Positions 1 through 5,940 of a stretch of DNA of 37,650 bases are shown piece by piece. A model generated the notes under the pieces. The model was not told the DNA's origin and searched no databases. It saw nothing but the letters and a program-made list of their open reading frames with translations. Position 1 is the first letter of the stretch. The number at the start of each line of letters is the position of its first letter. Origin of the DNA: Planctomycetota bacterium (GTDB taxonomy: Bacteria > Planctomycetota > PUPC01 > DSUN01); contig VGYW01000020.1 in the NCBI GenBank assembly GCA_016872875.1, positions 1 to 37,650 of the forward strand. The letters run 5' to 3'. Both the position numbers and the translations under genes were made by a program.

Positions 1-1001
1 GGGCGGAAGCGGCCGGCCTCGTCGAAGACCGACGTGACGGCCATCAGCTCGATGGCGGCGATCTGCCCCTCGCGGTTCAGCACGCGCTTGGGGGCCTGGC
101 GGGTGATGATCTGGATGCCTTCGGCCTCGGCGAGCCGTATCTCCTCTGGCTCGGCGGGCATCTCCTTGCGGCTTTCGAGGCAGATCATCGCCACGTAGTC
201 GGCCCCGAGGCGGCGCGCGGTGCGGGCGACGTCGGCGGCGACGTTTCCGCCGCCGATGACGGCCACGCGGCGGCCCACGTCCACGCTGTTGCCGAGCCAG
301 ACGTCGGCCATCCAGGGGATTGCGGCGGTGAAGCGCTGGGCGCCGAAGCCTGGGAGCGCGATGCCGCGGCTGCGCGACAGCCCGCTCGCCACGACCACGG
401 CGTCGAAGCCCCTATCGAGCAGGTCGGTGGGCGCGCCGTCCCTGCCCGCCTCCCAGTTGCAGGTCAGCTCGACGCCTTCGGCGAGGATGGCCTGCACGTC
501 GGCGTCGAGGGCCTCCTGGGGCAGGCGGTAGCGCGGGATGACGTTGAGCATGCCGCCCGGCCGGCCGAGGCGCTCGAAGACGCAGGTGCGGCAGCCGCGC
601 CGCCGCAGGTCGAGGGCCGCGGTGAGCCCGGCCGGCCCAGCGCCGATGACGGCCACGCGCCGCTTGGCCTCTGTCACAGGCGGGACGCCTGTGCCACCGC
701 CGCCTGTGCCACCTTGCGCAGCCTGCGCGGTGGCACGGGCCTCTGGCCTGTGACCCACGTGCTCGACGACGAAGTGCTTGAGGGCGCGGATGCCCACGGG
801 CGCGTCGAGCTGCCCGCGGCGGCACTTCTTCTCGCAAGGCCGCTGGCAGATGTGCGCGCACACGGACGGGAAGGGGTTGGTTCGGGTGATGACCGCGAAG
901 GCGTCGTCGTAACGCCTCTCGGCAACGAGGCGCGCGTAGCGGCCGGAGTCGGTGCGCACCGGGCACGCGGCCTGACACGGTGGGATTCGCTTCGCTGTCA
1001 C
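1..1001 (-). CDS. GltD-like FAD/NAD(P) oxidoreductase (partial)
   Basis: This is the N-terminal 333 residues of a glutamate-synthase-small-chain-type flavoprotein; the C-terminus lies beyond the left edge. Residues 1-80 form a Fer4_20-like domain with Cys 9, 13, 48, 52, 56 and 60 (CxxxCP, then a CxxxCxxxPCExxC-like run). A FAD Rossmann motif VIGAGPAGL lies at 118-126 and a second, NAD(P)-type motif VIGGGNVAADVA starts at 248. Members of this family pass electrons from NAD(P)H to a partner enzyme, either GltB or modules of hydrogenases and other complexes; the partner is not in the window. The GTG start overlaps the stop of the upstream receiver gene as GTGA, with GAGGG six bases before it, so translational coupling is likely. 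Residues 83-110, between the two domains, are encoded by a genomic repeat (674-753). The family is clear; the physiological substrate is not. Confidence 0.88.
   Translation of the reverse strand, partial: MTAKRIPPCQAACPVRTDSGRYARLVAERRYDDAFAVITRTNPFPSVCAHICQRPCEKKCRRGQLDAPVGIRALKHFVVEHVGHRPEARATAQAAQGGTGGGGTGVPPVTEAKRRVAVIGAGPAGLTAALDLRRRGCRTCVFERLGRPGGMLNVIPRYRLPQEALDADVQAILAEGVELTCNWEAGRDGAPTDLLDRGFDAVVVASGLSRSRGIALPGFGAQRFTAAIPWMADVWLGNSVDVGRRVAVIGGGNVAADVARTARRLGADYVAMICLESRKEMPAEPEEIRLAEAEGIQIITRQAPKRVLNREGQIAAIELMAVTSVFDEAGRFR
674..753. repeat. 80-bp palindromic repeat inside the GltD-like gene
   Basis: Two outward arms, TCACAGGC at 674 and GCCTGTGA ending at 753, enclose two copies of a GTGCCACC/GGTGGCAC motif. 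The same module recurs between genes at 4983-5049, and a half-copy lies at 37486-37513. Here it is read in frame and gives a Gly/Thr/Ala-rich stretch ending GTGVPPVT, which replaces the usual linker between the iron-sulfur and FAD domains. Confidence 0.85.
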
Positions 1002-1390
1002 TTGTGGCCCTCGGCCAGGAGTTGGGTTATCTCGGCAACAAGCTCGTCCCCTGAGGTTGGCTTCTCGAGCACCTTGTCCACGGGCAGCCAGAGCTCGTCG
1101 GGCTCGAAGAGCATCTGGTATCGCTGCCCGGCGGCGGTGACGACCAGGAGCTTCGTGGCCGCCAGGCCGGCCTCCTTGCGGAGCGCCCGCGCGAGGGCGC
1201 AGCCCTCGTCGGGGCGGCGCATCATCACGTCAATGACCACCAGCGCGGGTCTGTGCTCGCGGGCCGCGGCCAGGCCGGCCGTGCCGTCCTCCGCCGTCAG
1301 CACCTCGTAGCCCGCCGCCTCGAGGAGCAGGCGGTTCGCGGTCAGGAAGCCCACATCGTCGTCTACCAGGAGTATCGGCTGTTTGCTCAT
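998..1390 (-). CDS. Stand-alone response regulator receiver protein (1)
   Basis: This 130-residue protein is a single CheY-like receiver (REC) domain with no output domain. The acidic pocket is D10-D12, the phospho-acceptor is D54 (VVIDVMM), the switch Thr is T85 and the conserved Lys is K110 (LEKP). The T-to-K stretch is 25 residues, slightly longer than the 22 of CheY, and contains FEPDELWLPVD. It is the third of three receivers in a row, and its TGA stop overlaps the GTG start of the GltD-like gene. No good ribosome site precedes its ATG; a 7-bp GC hairpin (about 1402-1423) fills the gap to the previous gene. Stand-alone receivers usually act by protein contact or as phosphate sinks; the partner here is unknown. 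Confidence 0.93.
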   Translation of the reverse strand: MSKQPILLVDDDVGFLTANRLLLEAAGYEVLTAEDGTAGLAAAREHRPALVVIDVMMRRPDEGCALARALRKEAGLAATKLLVVTAAGQRYQMLFEPDELWLPVDKVLEKPTSGDELVAEITQLLAEGHK

Positions 1391-1417
1391 CGTGCGCTGG
1401 CCCCGCAGGGGGCGGGG

Positions 1418-1810
1418 CTATTTCTCCTTATCCTTGAGGACGGCGGTCACGGTGTCCACGAGCCGCTCGTGTGCGGCGGACTTCGGGAGGACCTCGGCCG
1501 CGGTCAGCCCCTTGTCATGCTCGAAGGCGTACATCATCTGCCCGGGGCTCTCGGCCACGGCAGTGACCAGCACCACAGGAATCTGCGCCAGCCGCTCGTC
1601 CTTCGAGATATTGTCCGCGAATGTGAAGCCGTCCTCGCCCGGCATCAGCACGTCGAGCACGATCAGGTCGGGGCGCTCGGCGGCCAGCCGCTTCCTGGCC
1701 TCCGCGGCGTTCTCGGCAGGCGTCACGTCGTAGCCCGCCGCCTCCAGCAGGTGTCCCGCTGCCAGCAGGAAGCCCTCGTCGTCGTCCACCATCAGCACCT
1801 TCCGGCCCAT
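1418..1810 (-). CDS. Stand-alone response regulator receiver protein (2)
   Basis: This is a 130-residue REC-only protein. D9-D11 form the acidic pocket, D53 (IVLDVLMPGEDG) is the phospho-acceptor, T83 the switch residue and K110 the conserved Lys, here in PKS rather than the usual KP. The frame is open for 16 more codons upstream, but ATG at 1810 is preceded by AAGGAG at seven bases, and the upstream codons belong to a palindromic repeat (1832-1873), so 1810 is taken as the start. It lies between two similar receivers in one minus-strand operon. The three share the VDDDxGF/IDDDEDF N-terminus and a DV[ML]M-type acceptor region, which suggests local duplication. Confidence 0.93.
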   Translation of the reverse strand: MGRKVLMVDDDEGFLLAAGHLLEAAGYDVTPAENAAEARKRLAAERPDLIVLDVLMPGEDGFTFADNISKDERLAQIPVVLVTAVAESPGQMMYAFEHDKGLTAAEVLPKSAAHERLVDTVTAVLKDKEK

Positions 1811-1831
1811 GGTTCTCTCCTTTCTGGTGGC

Positions 1832-1873
1832 GGCAAGCGTCCCGCTTGCCGACCGCAACCGGGACGGTTGCGG
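1832..1873. repeat. Double-hairpin intergenic repeat
   Basis: There are two perfect small palindromes in a row: GGCAAGCG-TCC-CGCTTGCC at 1832-1850 and CCGCAACC-GGGAC-GGTTGCGG at 1853-1873. The second ends exactly where the TAG stop (1876-1874) of the upstream receiver gene begins. It could form an mRNA hairpin between two cistrons. I see no other copy of this exact pair in the window. Confidence 0.75.
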
Positions 1874-2287
1874 CTACGCTAGAGCCTTACCTGGCCCGCG
1901 CGAAAGCAGCCTGGCCACCTCCCGAGTCAGGAGGTCGGGGTCCACAGGCTTCTCCAGGTAGATGTCCACAGGCAGCGAGCCCTCGTCAATGTCGCGCGAG
2001 CCGAACCCCAGAGGGAACCTCTGCCCCACCGCGGTGAGCATCAGGATGGGGATGCTCCTGAGCTCCGCCCTCTCGTGGCGCATCGTGCGCGCGAACTCGA
2101 AACCAGCCGAACTCCCTTGCGGGAACATCACGTCAAGGATGACGAGCTCCGGCCGCCGCTCGCCCATGCTCTTCAGCGCCCGCGCCGGGTCAGGCTCCAC
2201 GCTGACCTCGTGGCCCGACACCCGCAGCGCCTCCGACACCGCGGCCGCGAAGTCCTCGTCGTCGTCAATGACAAGAAGATACGCCAT
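1874..2287 (-). CDS. Stand-alone response regulator receiver protein (3)
   Basis: This is a 137-residue REC-only protein and the first gene of the receiver/GltD-like operon. Its motifs are D8-D10, acceptor D52 (VILDVMFPQG), T85 and K113 (YLEKP). The T-to-K segment is 28 residues, the longest of the three, and includes a Gly/Asp-rich insert FGSRDIDEGSLPVD. The frame is open 68 codons further upstream, but the REC fold begins with MAYLLVIDDDEDF, so ATG 2287 is chosen although only a weak AAGG precedes it. A promoter-like pair lies about 110 bases upstream (2400-2428), divergent from the aminotransferase gene. Confidence 0.9.
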   Translation of the reverse strand: MAYLLVIDDDEDFAAAVSEALRVSGHEVSVEPDPARALKSMGERRPELVILDVMFPQGSSAGFEFARTMRHERAELRSIPILMLTAVGQRFPLGFGSRDIDEGSLPVDIYLEKPVDPDLLTREVARLLSRGPGKALA

Positions 2288-2399
2288 CGTTGGCCTTGCG
2301 TGGAGTCGGGGCGACAGGGCGCAGCCGGCCCCTGGGTCGAAGCCTGAACCGCTCCGCAAGCTCGCTCTTTCCTTCTGGTGTGCCGGCCCTTCTTTTTCT

Positions 2400-2428
2400 A
2401 TCATGGCATGTGCCGAACATGATGTCAA
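2400..2428 (-). promoter_or_regulatory. Promoter of receiver/GltD-like operon, with operator-like inverted repeat
   Basis: On the minus strand a perfect TTGACA (2428-2423) is followed after 17 bases by CATGAT (2405-2400). An inverted repeat ATCATG-N12-CATGAT spans 2400-2423, covering the -10 hexamer and the spacer, and could be a repressor site. The -35 lies only four bases from the -35 of the divergent promoter at 2433. Confidence 0.55.
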
Positions 2429-2432
2429 GCGC

Positions 2433-2461
2433 TTGATGCGCCCGCCTCGAAGTGGTATAAG
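2433..2461 (+). promoter_or_regulatory. Sigma70-like promoter of the DegT aminotransferase
   Basis: TTGATG (2433-2438) and TATAAG (2456-2461) are separated by exactly 17 bases. The expected transcription start near 2468 gives a leader of about 17 bases carrying the AGGAGA ribosome site of the 2485 gene. It is back-to-back with the minus-strand promoter at 2400-2428. Confidence 0.6.
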
Positions 2462-2484
2462 GCTTGCGGCACAGGAGACGCGGC

Positions 2485-3828
2485 ATGACAAGCAACGTGG
2501 AACGCGTCCTTGCGGTGAACGGCGGCCCGAAGGCCATCGAACGTCTCGAAGGCAAGGCCAGGCCGAAGATCGGCGCCGACGAGTTCATGGAGCTCTGCGA
2601 CGCCTGGGGCTACAGCCCAGCCACACGCGAGCGCATCCGCCGCATCATCGAGAAGGAGTCCGACCACTCCGCCTGGCTCGCCCGCTACTACGGCCCGACG
2701 AAGCCCACGAAGGTGGACGAGCTCGAGGCCTACGCCCGCAAGCTCTTCGGCGTCAAGCACGCACTCGCCGTCAACTCAGGCACCTCGGCCCTCACCGCCG
2801 CCTACGTCGCCTGCGGAATCGGGCCGGGCGACGAGGTCATCGTCCCAGGCTTCACCTTCTACGCCACCGCCTCACAGGTCGTCACAGCAAAGGCCATCCC
2901 CGTAATCGCCGAGGTGGACGACTCGCTCACCCTCGACCCCGCCGACGTGGAGCGGAAGATCACGCCCCACACGAAGGCCATCGTGCCCGTGAACATGACC
3001 GGCCTGGCCTGCAACTTCGACGCCCTCCTGCCCATCGCCCGCCGCCACAAGCTCTACCTGATCGAGGACAACGCTCAGGCCTGCGGCGGAACCTACAAGG
3101 GCAAACTCCTCGGCACCCTCGGCGACGTCGGTTGCTTCTCCGTCAGCTCCTTCAAGATCACAGGCGGCGGCGAGGGCGGACTCGTCCTCACCAACGACGA
3201 ATGGCTCCACACCCGCGCCACCAGCTTCCACGACAGCTCGGGCTGCTGGCGCCCCGACCGCTACGCGCGCGAGCGGCGGCCAGGCGAACTCTTCTGCGGC
3301 GAAAACTACAGGATGAGCGAGCTCGAGGGCGCCGTCATCCTCGCACAGCTCCGCAAGACCAAAGCCCAGGCCAGACGCTTCAACGCCAACTGCCGCCGCG
3401 TCCTCGCCCGCGTTGGCGACTTCAAGCGGGCCGTCCCACGCCGCTCCAACGACCCCAAGGGCGACATCGGCAACAACCTCATCTTCATCGCCGACGACGA
3501 GCCGCTGGCCGACAGGCTGTCCGACGCCCTCCGCGCCGAGGGCGTGGGCGCCTGGGCGCGCGGCACGCGCGGCGGGCGCGACTGGCACTACTACCAGTAC
3601 TGGGAGCAAATCCTCGAACGCAAGTCCGCGACAAAGGAGGGCTGCCCCTACACCTGCCCCTACTACCGTGGCGACGCCCCCGCCCGCTACTCCCCCGACA
3701 TGTGCCCCCGAACCGTCTCCCTCACCAATCGCGCCATCTTCATCGGCATCAACCAGTGGTGGACCGCCCGCGACTGCCGTAACGTCGCAGCCGCCATCAA
3801 CAAGGTCTTCTCCGTCCTGGCTTCCTAA
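2485..3828 (+). CDS. DegT/DnrJ/EryC1/StrS-family PLP aminotransferase
   Basis: This 447-residue fold-type-I PLP enzyme belongs to the sugar/AHBA aminotransferase family. It has the AVNSGTSAL phosphate-binding segment near 96-103, D195 in LIEDNAQA that pairs with the pyridine nitrogen, and K224 in SSFKITGGGEGG as the Schiff-base Lys. Family members transaminate keto-sugars or aminoshikimate-type intermediates for cell-surface glycans and antibiotics; the substrate cannot be read from the sequence. About 70 residues precede the usual family start. The ATG is chosen over an upstream in-frame TTG (2464) because AGGAGA lies seven bases before it and the promoter fits. It stands alone, divergent from the receiver operon and followed by a 360-base repeat region. 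Confidence 0.9.
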   Translation: MTSNVERVLAVNGGPKAIERLEGKARPKIGADEFMELCDAWGYSPATRERIRRIIEKESDHSAWLARYYGPTKPTKVDELEAYARKLFGVKHALAVNSGTSALTAAYVACGIGPGDEVIVPGFTFYATASQVVTAKAIPVIAEVDDSLTLDPADVERKITPHTKAIVPVNMTGLACNFDALLPIARRHKLYLIEDNAQACGGTYKGKLLGTLGDVGCFSVSSFKITGGGEGGLVLTNDEWLHTRATSFHDSSGCWRPDRYARERRPGELFCGENYRMSELEGAVILAQLRKTKAQARRFNANCRRVLARVGDFKRAVPRRSNDPKGDIGNNLIFIADDEPLADRLSDALRAEGVGAWARGTRGGRDWHYYQYWEQILERKSATKEGCPYTCPYYRGDAPARYSPDMCPRTVSLTNRAIFIGINQWWTARDCRNVAAAINKVFSVLAS

Positions 3829-4188
3829 TCGTCCTCGTCGTCGTCCTCGTCCTCGGTTCTCCTTGGTGTTCGGTGGAGGATGGCCCCTGGTCCTGGTAGT
3901 TCTCCGCAGCTCCGAACGGAGCGTACTATAGCAGCCCAGGGCGAAGCCCTGGGGACGGGGAGGGGCCAGATTCAGCCCTGTAGGGGCGCACTAGCCGCCG
4001 CAGGCAGGATGTGACGCCGGGTTCACATAGTACGCCCTGTCAGGGCTGACCTTGTCGGTGGCCCTTTCCCAGGGCTTCGCCCTGGGCTGCTATAGGACGC
4101 CCCTGTCGGGGCTTCGGAGTGGTTCACCAGAACCGGGGGGCCGAGCTCTGTTCTGTGTTCGGGGTCGAAAGACCGAGACGGGGTCGCC
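3829..4188. other. Gene-free repeat block between aminotransferase and amidohydrolase
   Basis: This 360-base stretch holds no credible gene. It starts with a TCGTCC/TCGTCG microsatellite (3831-3855; its reverse complement resembles the GAGGACGAGGACG just before the gene at 5145), followed by a large inverted repeat (3880-4136). No convincing promoter for the 4189 gene is visible. Confidence 0.7.
3880..4136. repeat. Long inverted repeat with CCCAGGGCGAAGCCCTGGG ends
   Basis: The left arm (about 3880-3954) carries CTATAGCAGCCCAGGGCGAA. The right arm (about 4069-4134) carries its reverse complement plus a diverged flank (GGTTCTGGTGAACCACTCCG against TGGTAGTTCTCCGCAGCTCCG-type sequence). A smaller inner pair, AGCCCTGTAGGGGCG (3975) and CGCCCTGTCAGGGCT (4033), is nested inside. 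The left arm recurs at the right edge of the window (37571-37650), so this is a dispersed family. Confidence 0.8.
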
Positions 4189-4944
4189 ATGGAGCTCTTT
4201 GATCTCAACGCCCACGCCGGCAAGCCGACCCAGCCGGCAGCCGAATGGTACGACACGCCCGAGGCTCTCCTCGCCGAGATGGACCACTACGGCATCGCCC
4301 GCGCCGTGGTGACCCACTACGCCGCGAGGCAGGCCCACCCCGACATCGGGAACCCCGAGACCCTGCGCTTCGTCGGCCCGCGCCTGGCTGCCGCGTGGAG
4401 CTTCGTCCCCTCGGTCGGCCGCAAGTCCGACGCCCCCCGCTTCGTCACTGCCGCCCTCGCCGCGGGCGTCCGCATCCTTCGCTTTTACCCCGCCGACTAC
4501 TTCGTCCCCCTGAGCGTCCACGCCATTGGCGACTTCGCCGAGGCCATGCAGGAGCGCCGAATGCCGCTGTTCGTGGACTTCGCGTCCAACACCAACTACG
4601 GCCAGTTCCAGACCGACTGGGCGGGCCTCATCGCCGTCTGCCGCGCCTTCCCCCGCCTCCCCGTCATCACCACCGAGTACCGCATCCGCTCCAACCGCAT
4701 GCTCTTCCGCGCGCTCGCCCTCTGCGAGAACCTGCGCGTCTGCACCTCCGCAATCTGGCTCTACAAGAACATTGACCACGTGGTGGCCGAGTTCGGCGCC
4801 GGGCGCCTCATCTTCGGCACCAACACCCCCGGCTTCGACCCCGCTATCCCCGTCGCCATGCTCCGCTTCGCCGAAATCCCCGACCACGCCAAGGCCGCGA
4901 TTGGATCGGGGAACCTCGAGGCGCTCCTGGCCGGGGTTAAGTAG
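4189..4944 (+). CDS. Amidohydrolase_2-like TIM-barrel protein with degenerate metal site
   Basis: This 251-residue protein has the layout of the amidohydrolase 2 (PF04909) group: a short N-terminal metal-motif strand, central barrel, and a final strand before a Gly-rich loop. Where active relatives have DxHxH it reads DLNAHAG, and where they have GSD it reads FGTNTPG, so the usual first His and last Asp ligands are missing. Its paralogue at 5145 keeps all of them. It may be non-hydrolytic, use another metal arrangement, or be a partner subunit of the paralogue. Only weak ribosome-site similarity (GGGGT) precedes the ATG. Its TAG stop is adjacent to a composite palindromic element (4938-5078). 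Confidence 0.82.
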   Translation: MELFDLNAHAGKPTQPAAEWYDTPEALLAEMDHYGIARAVVTHYAARQAHPDIGNPETLRFVGPRLAAAWSFVPSVGRKSDAPRFVTAALAAGVRILRFYPADYFVPLSVHAIGDFAEAMQERRMPLFVDFASNTNYGQFQTDWAGLIAVCRAFPRLPVITTEYRIRSNRMLFRALALCENLRVCTSAIWLYKNIDHVVAEFGAGRLIFGTNTPGFDPAIPVAMLRFAEIPDHAKAAIGSGNLEALLAGVK

Positions 4945-5078
4945 TTCCTGTTGCGGAAACTGGGAGGGGGCTGCTGCCCCAGTCACAGGCCAGAGGCCTG
5001 TGCCACCAAGCCCCTTGTCTCAGCGGTGGCACAGGCGTCCCGCCTGTGATCGCACTTTCCGCAACAGAAACTAAGTAG
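4938..5078. mobile_element. MITE-like composite element with apparent target duplication
   Basis: TAAGTAG at 4938-4944, which includes the stop codon of the upstream gene, is repeated at 5072-5078. Between them, near-perfect terminal inverted repeats, AGTTCCTGTTGCGGAAACT (4943-4961) and the reverse complement of AGTTTCTGTTGCGGAAAGT (5054-5072), enclose the TCACAGGC...GCCTGTGA module (4983-5049) also found at 674-753. No protein is encoded in about 127 bases. A non-autonomous transposon with a 6-7 bp target duplication is the simplest reading. It could equally be a repeat within a repeat. Confidence 0.65.
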
Positions 5079-5081
5079 CCG

Positions 5082-5112
5082 CCCCTCCCGAAGGTTCCAA
5101 TACCTTTGGGAG
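5082..5112. repeat. Short hairpin repeat, CCGAAGG...CCTTTGG type
   Basis: The palindrome is CCCGAAGGTTCCAATACC followed by TTTGGGAGG. A reverse-oriented, closely matching copy lies at 31246-31276 (CCCGAAGGTATTGGAGCC, then TTCGGGG). Both copies sit upstream of plus-strand genes (5145 and 31351). Confidence 0.65.
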
Positions 5113-5144
5113 GTTATTCGGGAGAGAGTTCGAGGACGAGGACG

Positions 5145-5927
5145 ATGGAAGAACAGATACTGAAACGCGCTCGGCAAGGCATTCTCCCAGTGGGGGAGGG
5201 GATCATCGATACCCATTCGCACTTCGAGCCGGGCTTCACCTACTACCACATCCCCTTCAGCACCGACGATGCGGTGGTCCGCGAGATGGACCGCTATGGC
5301 ATCGCCCTGGCCTTCACCTTCTCCTTCACAGGCATTGCCTCGGATTTCCCCGTCGGCAACGACGCCATCATCCGACTCGTGGCCAAACACCCGGCCCGCT
5401 TCGTCGGGTTCGCCACGCTCAACGCCAACTATCCGCAGCTCTGGCTCGGCGAGCTCGACCGCTGCTGGGCCGCCGGCCTCCGCGGCATCAAGCTCATCCC
5501 GCACTACCAGGGCCGCACCACCGCGAACACCGACATCACGCCCATCCTCGCCTGGGCCGATGAGCACGCCTGCCCCATCCTCAACCACTCCTGGGACGAC
5601 CCCGCCAAGCTCAAACAGTGGGCGACAGATTTCCCGCGCGCCTGCTTCATCATCGGCCACGCCTCCACCGAGTTCGCGGAGGCCGTCAACCGCCTCCCCA
5701 ACGTCTTTCAGAACACCTGTGCCGTCCTCCACAAAGGCCAGTTCGAGAAGATGTGCCAGGCCCTCGACCCCGACAAGCTCATCTACGGCTCCGACTTCAT
5801 GGATCTCGACATCGCCTTCGGCCTCGGCCCCATCCTCTACGCCCGCGTCCCCGACGCCCTCAAGCGCAAGGTGCTCTGCCTCAATGCCAGGCGAGTCGTG
5901 CAGGAGCACGTCGCGCCACGCGGCTGA
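5145..5927 (+). CDS. Amidohydrolase_2-family metal-dependent hydrolase
   Basis: This 260-residue TIM-barrel enzyme has an intact metal site. D22, H24 and H26 lie in IIDTHSHF, K116 in GIKLIPH, H148 in ILNHSW, H172 in IIGHAS and D217 in IYGSDF. The family includes decarboxylases and lactone or amide hydrolases acting on small carboxylates; substrate unknown. ATG 5145 (MEEQILKRAR) is preferred over 5106 because GAGGACGAGG lies just upstream. It probably shares a transcript with the HEAT-like gene 13 bases downstream. It is a paralogue of the degenerate protein at 4189: both share an AEMDHYGIA/REMDRYGIA helix after the first strand. Confidence 0.88.
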   Translation: MEEQILKRARQGILPVGEGIIDTHSHFEPGFTYYHIPFSTDDAVVREMDRYGIALAFTFSFTGIASDFPVGNDAIIRLVAKHPARFVGFATLNANYPQLWLGELDRCWAAGLRGIKLIPHYQGRTTANTDITPILAWADEHACPILNHSWDDPAKLKQWATDFPRACFIIGHASTEFAEAVNRLPNVFQNTCAVLHKGQFEKMCQALDPDKLIYGSDFMDLDIAFGLGPILYARVPDALKRKVLCLNARRVVQEHVAPRG

Positions 5928-5940
5928 AAGGAGGTCCGGC

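Noticed and set aside
1402..1423. GC hairpin between two receiver genes as a terminator
   Set aside because: On the coding (minus) strand no run of T follows the stem, and the genes on both sides appear to be one operon.
5269..5940. Upstream extension of the HEAT-like gene by 224 codons
   Set aside because: These codons are a Ser/Pro-rich shadow of the amidohydrolase; a strong ribosome site and signal peptide start at 5941.
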